Shown: in pieces, positions 10,564 to 21,435 of the stretch | How positions within the stretch are numbered: the stretch's first letter is position 1 | Layout: every line of letters begins with the position of its first letter | Source: Gautieria morchelliformis | Taxonomy: Eukaryota; Basidiomycota; Agaricomycetes; Gomphales; Gomphaceae | DNA: 64,000 nt | NCBI GenBank assembly: GCA_015179125.1 | Contig: WHVA01000070.1 | Coordinates: 242,374 to 306,373, forward strand | Direction of reading: 5' to 3' | Notes under the pieces: model-generated | Databases searched by the model: none | Seen by the model: only the letters and a program-made list of their open reading frames with translations | Told to the model about the DNA's origin: nothing | Position numbers and translations under genes: made by a program

Positions 10564-11251
10564 TGTTACGACCACCAACTCCGCCACCTCCGGAACACCT
10601 CCGTAGCACCTCCAACTCTATTCTGCAACCTCCACAACCCACGACCTTGACCCCTTGTTCTTCAGTACCCCTGGTTGACTCTACTCACCGGCCTCCATAC
10701 TCAACCCTGAACACAGCAAGATACCATTTCCATATTTCTGTTTGCTCCGATGCCCATTGTACTTACGCACCTTTGTTCTTTGCCATTGTTCTTACTCTAC
10801 CCTGCACCCCCTTGTCATCTCCTTGTTCCACATTAGTTACTTGCCCCATATGTCTATCCAATTCCCGCTCCCTCTGGAATTTGCTTAGTACTACACTCTG
10901 ACTTGTTGTCCCAGCTCTTTGTATAAAACCCCCACATGTATGTCTCCGTTCCTGCAATCAGATAATCGACTTCAATATGTGAATCCCTTCACACTATCTC
11001 CTGTTCTGAGTACAGTGAGTCTTGCAAGCTCTGTCTCTCTCTCTGCCTTCGATCATCTGTCCTCCGCCTCTTCCAACCTCTGTCCTCCGACCTCTGACCC
11101 TCAGCACTACCTTCCTGACTTCCACCTTCTCCGACATCCAGAAGTTATATCCGAAATACTTAGGACAATAATAGTTCATCAAGGGCGCAACATATAAGTT
11201 GAAGCTGTTTTCCTTTCTTCTTCCGATCTCTGGGATTTCTGATACATAACA
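10564..11251 (+). repeat. LTR of Gypsy family A, copy A3 (3' LTR)
   Basis: It starts TGTTACGACC and ends GATACATAACA (688 bp), and is the reverse orientation of copies A1 and A2, from which it has diverged. It carries tataaaacccccacat near 10922, the LTR promoter region, and a conserved CAGATAATCGACTT phrase downstream. The polypurine tract on its left shows it is a 3' LTR. It is followed by the last 35 bp of LTR B1. Confidence 0.8.
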
Positions 11252-11291
11252 GATAGCTGGGTAAGGGAAATAAATGGGTCATGACACATGC

Positions 11292-11698
11292 TTGCTGTAG
11301 GTTATTATTGGGATATGGCATTAGTAAGCATAGAACATGGCAGTGTCACGCCAGATGCGACCTAAGAATTACACTAGGGGAACATTAATGTCCTTAGTCT
11401 TGCGTGGCTGAGACAGGTATATAGATCAGATGTTCAGTTAGTTATACCTCAGTGCACCCATTCACTGAGGCATGTACCGTATTGTGTATCCAGATGCAGG
11501 AATCTCATTGCCATGTATAGCTCCTTTGACTTAGAACTACTGTGCATAATCCTGACAGTTATCTCCTCCAGTAACCATCAATATCGCTGGACAAGGTTTT
11601 TGAGTGTACTGTTGCATCCACATCTTCATTCTGTGTCACTCAACAAACTATGCTTATATCTGTCAGTCATCCATCATCGAAAGCCATGAATCATTCAC
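11292..11698. other. Spacer between two inverted LTR B copies
   Basis: No gene seen. The spacer is bounded by the TGTCATGAC ends of copies B1 and B2, which face each other and could form an inverted pair. Confidence 0.4.
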
Positions 11699-11703
11699 AT
11701 AGC

Positions 11704-12545
11704 TGTCATGACCCATTTATTATCGTATCAAATTATCCCCTGTTTTCCCTTTCATCCCTCCATCTCTATGTTCACTCCATTCACCACTTGCTGGATTTGC
11801 CGAATGACCATTCGCTACTCACATCATTCACCAGTAGTCATGCCATCAAACACAATCAACACCCTCTAACTGGTATGATGGTTCATCACTGGCAACATCA
11901 CCTTCCTGATTTGAGCCCATTTGGGTGTTCCTATGGTCGGTATGCATTTGCGGGATGTCCTACAGTTAGATCATGCAGGATCAACCAGTTAGACCGAGAG
12001 TCTGTGGAGGGTAAGATGTATCCAGGTCTCAAGCTGTGTTTTCTTACTTTGGTACCTTCCTCCTCATTGTTTCATGTTCGCACTTCTGGTTAGTTCCATT
12101 CTATATGTGTTTCATCTATTTGTATCCTGATTGCGCACCCCCTATCCCAACCCTGACTCACGACGGCCTCTTTCCTATTCACTGATAGCATACAAGCATT
12201 CGGTATAAGTAGTTTACATTCACATGTATATTCTGCAGTTCAATTATCATACGTCTATCTTGTGCAAAAACCCAACTACACTGTGACCATAGTCTTAAGC
12301 CCTCTTCTCTAGACTACTACCTCCAACTAGAGTAGAGCTTAAGCACCACTGATCAGGTTCTATATCTCACCTTCACCACTTTGGTCTTCAAACTCCTGTC
12401 TGTGCTGAGGGCTCTGAAGGAGTCCCATTGCCAGCAAAAGCATTGTTACTACTAGATGACCTTTCTGTGAAACCCTGCACATTACATCGTCGAATATCAC
12501 GAGCTATTTCGCTTTGACTGCAGATCAGAGTGAACTCCGTTCGAG
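11704..12545 (+). repeat. LTR family B, copy B2, truncated
   Basis: It starts TGTCATGACCC and is collinear with the reverse complement of 49915-50946, including a short frame GRYAFAGCPTVRSCRINQ. The homology stops near 12545, where Gypsy integrase sequence begins, so the CTTGACA end and its target duplication are missing. It lies in inverted orientation to copy B1. Confidence 0.7.
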
Positions 12546-13390
12546 ATGGATATTGTTCTAGGATTTGGTTTATTCATTCTGTTTGTCCATCTTTGTGGGT
12601 GGTAGACTGTGGATAGGTTGCCATTGATCCCAAGGATTTCACAGAGCGAGGTCCAGAATCATGACATGAAGTGCTTTCCTTGATCTGAAATGATGTCGCT
12701 GGGGCTATCATGTTTAGTGAATATGTGGTCAAGAAAGAGCATGGCGACATCTCCTGAATCGATGTCTGAAAATGTCAGAATGAACAGTTCCATCTTCATG
12801 AGCCGGTTGACAATGATGAGGATCATGTCGTGGCCATCTAACAGTGGGAGTCCTTCAATGAAGTCCATGGAGATCAAATCCCATGGCCGTTTGCTGATGG
12901 GCAGAAAGCAAAGAGGGCCGAAGGGTTTGTGATGAATGGATTTGGCATGGCGACACTTAGAACAGGAACCGATGTAGTTAGTGACAAAGGTGGTCATATT
13001 TGGCCAATGGTACTTTCTGTGAATGTTCTTAATTGCCTTGCTGATCCCTGGGTGTCCTGCTGACTGATGATCATGCAGTGAGCAAGGGCTGTCCAAGCGA
13101 ATATCATTGTGATCAGGGACATATGTTTGCTGTTTGTACAGCAGCATTTTGCCATCTTCTCCAAGTGACCAAGGGTCCAGCTTCACATTTGGAGGGATGA
13201 TTGCCTGGTCTATAGACTGAAGACAAGCAATGTGGGCTGAGGACAGTGGGGTCGGTCAACTGTCCCTGTTGGATGGATGTCAACAGTGATGCAGAATGAA
13301 GGATGATGGCACGAATGAGTTGCCCGGTCTTAAACATTGACTGGAAGTTGTGATGATTCACCAATGCATAAGCACCATCCCCCCTTTAGG
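12546..13390 (-). pseudogene. Integrase of Gypsy element 2, truncated
   Basis: The frame 12659-13186 carries the zinc-binding region (HDHQSAGHPGISKAI ... CSKCRHAK) and the core start WDLISMDFIEGLP with ISDQGKHFMS, giving the first two catalytic Asp residues. The following HKDGQTE and NQILEQY lie in broken frames near 12545-12600, where the sequence ends against LTR B2. Integrase inserts the cDNA. The C-terminal domain is missing. Confidence 0.7.
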
Positions 13391-14770
13391 GTACACATCG
13401 CCTCAATGGGTCAAAGAATTAGGCTTCATGCCATGTTGCCCAGCTCGGCAGTGGATGATGTAGTTGACTCCTGAGAGGTGTTTGGACCATTGTACCTGGA
13501 GTCGGGTCAGCTGCTTCATGGTTGTGAAGTATTTGAGGTTCTTGTGGTCAGAGAGGACGAGGATGACATGGGATGCACCTTTGAGTTAGTTTAGCCATTG
13601 CTTAAAGGTGCAGAAGATGGCAAGAAGCTCCTTGTCATAGATTTCATAGTTCATCTCAGCTGGTGCCATGCCCTGTGAATAGAAGGTGATCGGATGGATA
13701 TCACCATCAGAGGGAGTGATCTGGGAGATGATGGCGGCAATGGCATAGTCAGAGGTGTCTGTTTCAATGACAATTGGGTTATTGGGGTCAAAGTAGATGA
13801 GGACTGGAGCGAGAATGCAGACTTGAGTGCTTCAAAGGCCACCTGCTGCTTAGTATCCCAAGCAAATGGGGTATCCTTCCTGGTTAAGCAAGTGAGTGGC
13901 AGGACAATGTCTGAGAATGAAACAATGAATCTTCTGTAGAAGTTGGCAAGCCCAGGAATGATTGGAATTCATGGAGGTTCATTGGTACAGACCACTTTGT
14001 GATGGCAGTGGTTTCTCAATGTCCATGGAGATGCCAGCAGGAGAGATGATAAATCCGAGGAACTTGACCCAGTGCAAATGGAAGAGGCACTTTTCTGGTT
14101 TTATGAAGAGGTTGTGCTTGCAAAGATGGGTGAGTACCATTCAGATGTGCTCCAGGTGATCCTCCTTGTTCTTGGAGAAGATAAGGATGTTGTCATGGTA
14201 TACTACAACGAAGACGTCAGCCATGTCTTGGAAGATGTCATTCATGAAGTGTTGGAAAGTAGCTGGGGCGTTTGTCAATCTGAATGGCATGACAAGGTAT
14301 TCGAAGGACCCATATCAAGTTTGGAAGGCAGTCTTCCATTCTTGACCAGATGTGATCTGAACAGTGTTGAACCTGGCGTGAAGGTCAAACTTGGTATAGA
14401 TATTCGTGCTTTTGAGTTGGTCAATAAGGCTCAGAATCAGCAGTATATAGTACTTGTTCTTTCACATGATACAGTTCAACCCTCAGTGGTCCACACACAT
14501 TCTCAGTGTACCATCCCTTTTCTTTGTGAATACCACAGGGGCACCACTGGGCGACTGGGAAGAGCGGATGAACCTCTTGCCTAGCATATCTTCGAGGTAG
14601 TTGTGAAGTGCTTCTAATTTGGTGTTCGAAAGTGGGTATATGGGGCCATGAGGCAGGGCACCATCATTCTTGATCTCGATGGTGTGATCATAAGGGCAAT
14701 GTGGGGGCAAGGTTTTCACTTTAGCATGCAAGAAGATATCAAAGCAGTCATGGTACCCCTCTGGTCCCAC
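13391..14770 (-). pseudogene. Reverse transcriptase and RNase H of Gypsy element 2
   Basis: The RT begins near 14690 with GPIYPLSNTKLEAL and GKRFIRSSQSPSGAPVVFTK, continues with [19 protein letters not shown] and reaches the catalytic loop near 14185-14215. That loop reads [12 protein letters not shown], so YxDD has become YHDN (GAC to AAC after a C). KFLGFIISPAGIS follows, then the RNase H region with IYDKELLAIF and LSDHKNLKYFTT around 13530-13650. Several stops interrupt the frame. RT copies element RNA into DNA and RNase H removes the RNA strand; neither can function here. Confidence 0.75.
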
Positions 14771-15472
14771 AGTTTTGAAAATCTCCAGTTCATCCCTTAG
14801 CAGGGGCTTTTCATGGACGAGGGTAGTTGGAGCTGGTGGATTGCCTACAGCGCGAAGGGAAGCAAGTTCAGGGATGGTTTGGGTGCATGTTCAACATGAA
14901 GGTCTCCTCTTCACTGAGTTTCATGATTAGCCTGAAGGCGGCTGCACTGATTAGGCTTATATGCGGTGTCATCCTCTTTGTAGGAGGTGGATCTGGAGGC
15001 GAAGAAGCGAAGGGAAGATCATCATCGATCAGCGATTCTACAAATGGTGTACAGGGGTGAGGAGGACTTGGAATGGTCTCAGGCACTGCTTTTGGTGGAA
15101 TGGTTTTAGTTTTTATTATATGTTTCCCTTCTGCTGAAAAGGGGTGGATGAGAGTATTGGGAAGCGATATGGAGGACTCAGAGGAGTGATTCTTGATGGG
15201 TTTGACTGAGAGAAGTAATGGTTTGCCATACATGTCAAATGTCTGTTCCTAACTAGAAAGATTTGCAATAGGAGTGGGTGAAGAAGCAACATCTGGTGGA
15301 AGGACCAGGATGTAAGAGAGTGGTCCAGTCGCTGTGTTTGGGACATAACCCAGGGATGGCAGGGACATATTTGAACCAAGAACTGATGGTGAAGGCATCG
15401 AGGCAGTGTGGAGTTTGGGAATGCTGTTGAAGATAGCCAGAGGGGAAATCATCATATAGGCAATAACGACCG

Positions 15473-15952
15473 TCAAGGTGGTAGTATGGAAGCAGTGCTG
15501 AAAGGAAAGGTGATCAAGAGAGTACCCCAATCGACGATGAGTTTCATAGAGCAAAGCCACAGGAGCACGAGAATGATAGTGGCCAAAGGGTGTAACTTTG
15601 TGACAAGTAGTGAAATGTCCTGCGAAGAGGAGTCACTGAATGTGAGACTAGTATCAAGATATTCATGAATGAAACGACCCATAGCTGGGTTTCCATTGAA
15701 AAGACAAAGAGCAATCAGCAAACGAAGTGATGTACAGGTGAAGCCTGGACAGGAGGAGAATGAGCTGTCAATGAAATTTGATGTGGCACCAGAGTTGATG
15801 AGAGTAGGAATGGAGTTGGAGAGACCGGGAAGGTGTACATGGATGATAAAATATGAGTCAGAATGGGAACCAATCGAGGTGAAGAGATAAACAGATGGTG
15901 CAGAGTGAATGGGAGTGGTGTTTGAAGAAATAGAGCAACCCATTGTTAACAC
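15473..15952 (-). pseudogene. Retroviral-type aspartic protease region of Gypsy element 2
   Basis: A 159-residue frame includes PTLINSGATSNFIDSSF. The family motif is D-S/T-G at the active site. Here the Asp is Asn (codon AAC, preceded by C, consistent with a CpG to CpA change). The protein would therefore be unable to process its polyprotein even without the other lesions. Confidence 0.65.
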
Positions 15953-15962
15953 CGCAGAGGGA

Positions 15963-16489
15963 TCACAAACTAGTTTTCTGCAGAGGAGTCTTCACTATCT
16001 TTGCAGACCTCCTCGAGAGTGGCGACCTGGGGATCACCTTCAAGGGTAAAGATAGCCCTGCCAGTGGTTGAGGCAGGCTCCTGATCATGGCACCCCTTTG
16101 CGTGCTGTGTGGGGGGTTTGCCGCAATACAGACAAAGGCCTTTGGATTTCGTCGCTCTTTCTCAGCTTCAGTGAGATGTCCAGTAGCATCAAGGATACCT
16201 GAAAGCACTTTCTGTTTGCTGGGCTTAGCTGCTGCAGGGGGTCTGGAGTGAGTGTTAGCATGAGGTGTGGAATATGACTTGGAAGAGGAAGGGAGGCAAA
16301 TGGAAGTTGTATTCTGCTTTTTGCCTTGGCATTCCCAGTATCGATTGTCAATGTAAGAGCCTGATGTTTAAGATTGTTGAGGGTTCTGGGATGATCGTAG
16401 GAGAGCATGTGGTCTTTTATATGCTTTGCGAGGCTGTTATTGAAAGTGTTGTAAAGGGCGGCATCATTCCACTCGATGTAAGAGGACAA
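15963..16489 (-). pseudogene. Gag fragment of Gypsy element 2
   Basis: Minus-strand frames give YIEWNDAALYNTFNNSLAKH and MLSYDHPRTLNNLKHQAL, the central Gag region that precedes the zinc knuckle in Gypsy elements. A shifted frame continues with GRAIFTLEGD-like and cysteine-bearing residues near 16120-16150 (a GLCLYCGK-type knuckle can be made out). The N-terminus is absent and frames are broken. Confidence 0.6.
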
Positions 16490-16519
16490 CTCAGCAAAGT
16501 GATCATATGGCCATTAACA

Positions 16520-16891
16520 TGATGGGTGTCGAGTGTCTTGAGTTTGTGAATAGCTCACTTGGACACCTGTATCATGTTGGCCTGACCAAAAAGACGATAT
16601 TAGATATCCTTTAGAATATCAACCCTAACTGAATTCATGGACCATCATTTTGAGCAATTTGTATATTGTGGATATCCTAAAATGTTTTGAATGTTCTGAT
16701 ATTTTAAAAATATGTTTGGATGTGCTGAAACATAATGTGTATTGAGATAACAGAGCAATTTCAGATAGGATTTGGATGACTATGTGATTCAACTGTCTAG
16801 TAGTCAAGGAGGTCCAGCCAGTACATCATTGCTCGCAGATACATGAGATGACTGACTTCTCTACTCATGAGTCTTTTTTTTTTTTTTTTTT
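16520..16891. other. AT-rich spacer with an 18-base T run
   Basis: No gene was recognised. Short phrases such as gatatcctaaaatgttttgaatgtt repeat loosely. A run of 18 T lies at 16874-16891 and could be the A-tail of a retroposed sequence read on the minus strand, but nothing to its left identifies one. Confidence 0.35.
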
Positions 16892-16935
16892 GTGTTTCAC
16901 GTCTCTATTAAAGAGTCCAAAGCTCAACATGGCCC

Positions 16936-17940
16936 TTGCCCAAGTGTCCCGCTTCAATGCCCACTTCTGCTAAACGAAAATGCACCGAGTCGGCCGATCC
17001 CAGCTTGCGTGCTTCCTCTTTGGGTGCCGAGTCCACAACGGGTGCCATCACAGAGGGGTCCTCACCACCCAGGAATCCATCCAAATCCCTGCCCGTCGGT
17101 GGAAGGTCCAGGGCGGCAAAAGATGCCGCCTTCACAGTAAGGTGGGCTGACAGCGATGACTTGACGATTCGAGGTATGCTCCTTCTTCGTCCGTCTCTTG
17201 ATCGAGCCCTTCTTTGATTGTCTGCAGCTGCACAGGTAAAAAGCTGGACTTCCAGCTATTACAACCATTTCTTGATGCCCCCTGATATTACAACTGCTGG
17301 AGCAAGCCGGGTTGCTTATGTTTTTCACTGCAAAAGGTATGGTTTCATTTGTACTGATATTGATGATGGATCTACGTGTTACTATGCAGATTCCCCTCGA
17401 AAACCTGCACACATGATCGCGTGGATGATGGGACGTCGAACCTCAAGCAGCACATATTGACATGTCAAGCTGCTGACTGCCCTGAGTCCACAGCAATGGC
17501 AGCGTTCTCGCACAGGTCCACCTACGATGTGGCTAGGTTCGACTACTTGATAGCATGTTGGTGTGTGCTACACCATTGTGGATGACCAGGAACTGCATGC
17601 AACCTGGGAGATGATGGATGCACGTGTCACCATACCGAGCCAACAGACAGTCTCGTGTGATGTGATAGACATCCATGCGATGTCCATGGCCCATGTGAAG
17701 CCTATGCTTCAGGTAAGTGGTCGTTTTCTTGCGCAGGACCTTTCTGATGTGCGCATATATTGGGTAGGGTCACCTGGGTAAGCTTCACGTTGGGGTGGAT
17801 GGGTGGACGTCCCCCAACGTGTTTTCTTTCCTTGGGGTTACCATTCATGGCGTCTTTGATGGCAAAATGCGGCACCTCCTCTTGGATTTTGTTCGGTAAG
17901 TGTATCTCAAGTTTATCTCTTTGTCCACAACATTCCTGAA
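16936..17940 (+). pseudogene. hAT-family transposase, N-terminal half
   Basis: Exon 1 (from ATG 16936) ends at an intron (about 17174-17226). Exon 2 encodes SWTSSYYNHFLMPPDITTAG and YVFHCKR. After a second intron (about 17339-17391) comes TCTHDRVDDGTSNLKQHILT plus C. Together they form a BED-type zinc finger that binds transposon ends. Next are TIVDDQELHATWEMMDARVT and, near 17785-17895, LHVGVDGWTSPNVFSFLGVT with HLLLDFVR, diagnostic of hAT transposases. A small deletion shifts the frame near 17565. The catalytic C-terminal half and the dimerisation domain are missing because LTR F follows at 17959. Confidence 0.75.
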
Positions 17941-17958
17941 GACATCCACCTGCCTTTT

Positions 17959-18170
17959 TGTAAAGATGTCTATCTTAAGCCTTGAGCCACAAGAGCATGG
18001 CAGAACTTGACCAATGTGTGGTATTCTGATGCTACGTAGTGACAGTGTAAGGGTAAGATGCGATGGGGACCGCTGACCGGTTCCCACGCATAAACTATAC
18101 AGTGGGTCCCTAAGGGGCCCACTGGGGTTATGTAATAACTAGGTACATGTAGATACATAGGTTATTTACA
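17959..18170 (-). repeat. LTR F (212 bp) with adjacent polypurine tract
   Basis: On the minus strand the block starts TGTAAATAACC and ends ATCTTTACA, a TG...CA pair with inverted ends. On that strand it is preceded by the purine run agagggggaggg (18171-18184), so it is the 3' LTR of a minus-strand element that includes 18205-19975. No second copy is present in the window. It cuts the hAT gene. Confidence 0.55.
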
Positions 18171-18204
18171 CCCTCCCCCTCTATAGACAACTATAGGGGA
18201 CCAA

Positions 18205-19975
18205 CTATGATTCATAGAGGTCATCCATGATGGAGTCCTCTAATGTTTCTGATACGATGACATTGTCGTTGTACAGGGCCGGTGGAGCACGTGACTCCTC
18301 CGGGGGCACCTCAGCGTCCGCAGGGGTGGTTGGGTGAGGCGGTTCTGCCTCACCAATAGCGGTGGTTTCCGCTTGGGTGATGGGGCCTGCATCCTCGGGG
18401 AGCATAGCCTCGATGGCCAGATCCTTGGTCTGGGGAGGGGGCCGGAAGCGCACCAGCTCTTGATCGAGCTGAGCGTGGGTGAGCGGTCGCGGCACCACGG
18501 CCCTCACGTGGCTGGTCTCGAGGACCTTGTGTTGGCCCTCCCAGTCGGTGGCACTAAATGCCGCGCCGGTGAGGCTGCGTTGAATGTATTGTTCAATGTG
18601 TGTTGCTCGTGAGTGAGTGACCCCAGCGTAGCGGGCCAGCCATTGCGCGATCTCGGCGAGCGGGATGTCAGGGCCAGCTTGGCCCCCCACGGGGTATGGA
18701 CCCATGATGGAGAGCTGCAGGCTGGTGCTCTGCGATGTCAGGCATTCCCTGGCATCGACGAAGCTCGACCATTGGTCGGTCGAGCCGAACAAGTCGAGAA
18801 GTCTCGACCTGAGAGGTGATGCGACCCCTTTAACACGGGGCGCAAGGGCCTTCAACCACATCCAGACATCCATGTCGTCTAGGTTGAAGGTTCCATCCAC
18901 GTTATCACGGATGGCAGACGTGATTCCTTCAGGGTTGTGTATCCAACCCCTTAGGATGACGGCTATGTCGTGTGGGGTACCCCTCACTATCACAAGACAA
19001 TCCCTTTTGGGATTGCGAGCGTGTTGTTCGCGCTCGATGTGTTTGAACACGCCGATCATCTCGCGTGTGTGCACGAGTTGCGGCGTTTCTTTTGCCCGCG
19101 CTATAAGTTCAACGAAGCGGGGGTCGTTGAGCGGGCAGACATCGTACAATTGAGTATGACCCTTCTGGGCCTTTCCTACTGGTCGTGGTAGGAGGCCAGT
19201 CTCGGAGATTGGTGGGTCTCCGAGCGGTATGATCATTCCCTCCCCGGGTAGGGAGGGTGAACTGTCCCCGCCGGTGGTGGCAGGTCCATGTGAGGCCCAA
19301 TGTACTGGGCCTCGCCCAATGCTACCTGCTGTTGTAGGGCAGGGTCATTGATCATGTGTGATGGTGACGCTGCCAGGTATGCGCTGATCGCGCTTTCCCT
19401 TGCAATGGCTAACCCATTGACGGTGTTGGGGGTGCTGCGCAATTTCTTGCGCTTCTTTTTCAGCTGCTCTGCAGCTGCTGTGCCCTCTCCGGGTCGTACG
19501 TCTTCCAGACGGAGGAGTCGGACTCCCATCCCTCTGGGATGCACTACGCAGCGTCAGAAGGTACGCTCTGCCCCTCTGTCATCGTCATCGTCATTGGGGT
19601 CAGAGCCGATAAGCGGGACACGAGCCCTGATGTTGTACGTGCTGGCAATGGTGCCATTGCACGAGATGATGAGGGCCTGGCCACTGGGTCTGTGGCTGGG
19701 TCATGGCGCGGCCTTTTTGAGGCTGTGTGGGTGAACTTGAGCTGGAGCTGGGATGTGCTCAGCTGCTCCTCCAGTTCTTTTATTTTGGCGCGCTCGGCTT
19801 CGAGAACGTCATTGCGGTCTTCGACTGCGCGTTCCAAACCCTTGACCTCCTTCTTGAGGTCATGGAGGTCCCAGAGGGGCTCCTCCCACGCGTCACGCAT
19901 GATGCCCCTCGGGAGCCATCCCCAGGCTGTGTCACCAGCGTCGCCAATGCCTTCATCCCGCAGTTGCTGTGTTGG
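18205..19975 (-). pseudogene. Unidentified protein of a truncated LTR element
   Basis: Three minus-strand frames of 146, 103 and 343 residues follow each other (19984-19544, 19544-19233, 19236-18205) and probably were one gene of about 590 codons with two frameshifts. The first has WGWLPRGIMRDAWEEPLWDL and a strong coiled coil (LKKEVKGLERAVEDRNDVLE). The second is basic (KKKRKKLR). The third is a globular acidic segment with FVELIARAKETPQL, DDMDVWMWLKALAPR and a Pro/Glu-rich tail. I recognise no enzyme motif. Its position next to a polypurine tract and LTR suggests an element-encoded, possibly Gag-like protein of a non-autonomous retroelement. Its 5' end is fused to Gypsy integrase at about 19975. 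Confidence 0.45.
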
Positions 19976-21435
19976 TAGTTGCAATAGACGCGGAGATACT
20001 GCTCAAGGGTCTGATTAGTACGTTCCATTTGTCCTTCTCCTTCAGGATGATAACCGGAAGTGAAGTGGAGCTTTATGTCGAGAGCCTTGCCAAGTGTGCG
20101 GAAAAAGGAGGACATGAATTCGGATCCACGGTCAGAAGTGACATGGGAAGGGATTCCGTGCTTGGAAAAGACGTGGAGCACGAAGAGCTGTGCGAGCTGG
20201 GCGGAAGTGATGGTGTCGTATGTCGGAATAAAGATGGACTGCTTTGTGAGGCGGTCAACGATCACTAGAATGGTATCATATCCGGATGACTTAGGAAGTT
20301 TCTCAATGAAATCCATGGATATCGAATTCCACGGTTGTTCCGGGATCGGAAGTTGCTTCAGGAGGCCGTAGGGTTTGTGACGTTGGGGCTTGGCTCGCAT
20401 ACAGGTGGTGCATGACTTGCAGTAGTCTTGGACCATTGTGCGGAGAAGGGGCCAAGTGTAGGTACGTCGGATTATGTTGAGGGTCTTGTTTTGGCCTTGG
20501 TGTCCTGAGAGCGGATGGTCGTGGCTTTGCTGGAGTACGCGAAGTCGTAGATCGTTGGTATCCAGAACGTAAATCTGGGACTTGTACCGGAGAAATCCGT
20601 CGGAATCGAGGGACCATCCAGGACTGGTGGGGTCATCAAGGTGGGTTACGGAGATGGGGTCGGAACGGAGTGCGGAACGGATGTCGGAATGGAGAGACTC
20701 GGTGTCCATAATGATTGAGGCGCAAAGTAGCGGAAACTGCAATGCTGTGGCATGCAGGGACGATGCCAGTTGCTCAGTAGAGAATACTGGGCGGAAATTG
20801 TGCGGATTAACGCTGGCATAGTCGCTACTTCCCTCTTTTGGGTAGACGTCCCAACGTCTAGTGAGTGCGTCGGGTTTTGCTCCGAGCTTTCCGGGGCGGA
20901 AGCGGATCACCATGTTGAACTGTGAGAGGTATTCAGACCAGTGGACTTGACGGCGAGTCAAAATCTTAGTAGTCGCGAAATACTCAAGGTTCTTATGATC
21001 CGTCACAACGTCGATCGGATAAGTTGGACCTTCAAGGTAGTGTCTCCAAATTTTGAAGGCTTCGAAAATCGCAAGTAGTTCCTTATCGTGGACGTCGTAG
21101 TTGAGTTCCGGGGCGGAAAAGGTGCGGGAATGAAAAGCAATCGGATGAATTTCTCCATCGTCGGGGGAAATGATGGAAAGAATGGCGGCTAGCGCATAGT
21201 CGGAAGCGTCGGTTTCGAGTACAAGTTGGGCATCAGGAATCCAGAAACTGAGTATGGGAGCCGTGGTGAAGGCCGATTTGAGAGCTTCAAATGCGGAACA
21301 GCATTCCGGAGTGAAATTCCATGGGGCACCCTTCCTGGTGAGACGTGTAAGCGGAACAGTAATGTCGGAAAAATTATAAATGAAACGCCGGTAAAAGTTG
21401 GCGAAGCCAAGGAAAGACTGTACATCCTTAACACG
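19976..21435 (-). pseudogene. RNase H and integrase of Gypsy element 3, truncated
   Basis: RNase H shows DASDYALAAIL, NYDVHDKELLAIFEAFK and VVTDHKNLEYFATTKILTRR. The linker is followed by the integrase HHCC region (HDHPLSGHQGQNKT ... CKSCTTCMRAK) and the core with SISMDFIEKLP, VTSDRGSEFMS and GQMERTNQTLEQYL, giving the D, D and E residues. The sense ends after VYCNYQ at about 19976, and beyond it the frame encodes unrelated residues from the neighbouring element. A separate scrap of the missing part of such an integrase lies at 3519-3735. Confidence 0.8.

Larger units (their letters stand above)
7194..11286 (-). repeat. LTR family B, copy B1 (solo LTR split by nested insertions)
   Basis: The element starts TGTCAAGATTGG at 7194 and ends GGGTCATGACA at 11286, flanked on both sides by catgc (7189-7193, 11287-11291). 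The intact relative at 49915-50946 is 1032 bp. The excess here comes from three insertions: LTR C1 (7463-8504, itself holding LTR D), LTR E (8638-9082), and a block from about 9495 to 11251 containing a Zn2Cys6-like gene and LTR A3. The stretch of LTR B equivalent to roughly 50715-50905 seems to have been lost at the third insertion. Strand follows the copy-B4 reading and is arbitrary. Confidence 0.8.
12546..16500 (-). mobile_element. Decayed Ty3/Gypsy element 2 (gag-PR-RT-RH-IN, no LTRs)
   Basis: Reading the minus strand, gag (15963-16489), aspartic protease (15473-15952), reverse transcriptase and RNase H (about 13400-14770) and integrase (12546-13186 and beyond) follow in the Gypsy order. 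Many stops and frameshifts are present. Its interior differs from Gypsy element 3, so it is a second lineage. No LTR is seen at either end: the left end is fused to LTR B2 and the right end fades into AT-rich DNA at about 16520. Two catalytic motifs are altered (see sub-entries). Confidence 0.85.

Noticed and set aside
18613-19734. Several plus-strand frames over the unidentified element protein
   Set aside because: They are antisense to the longer minus-strand frames with coherent coiled-coil composition.
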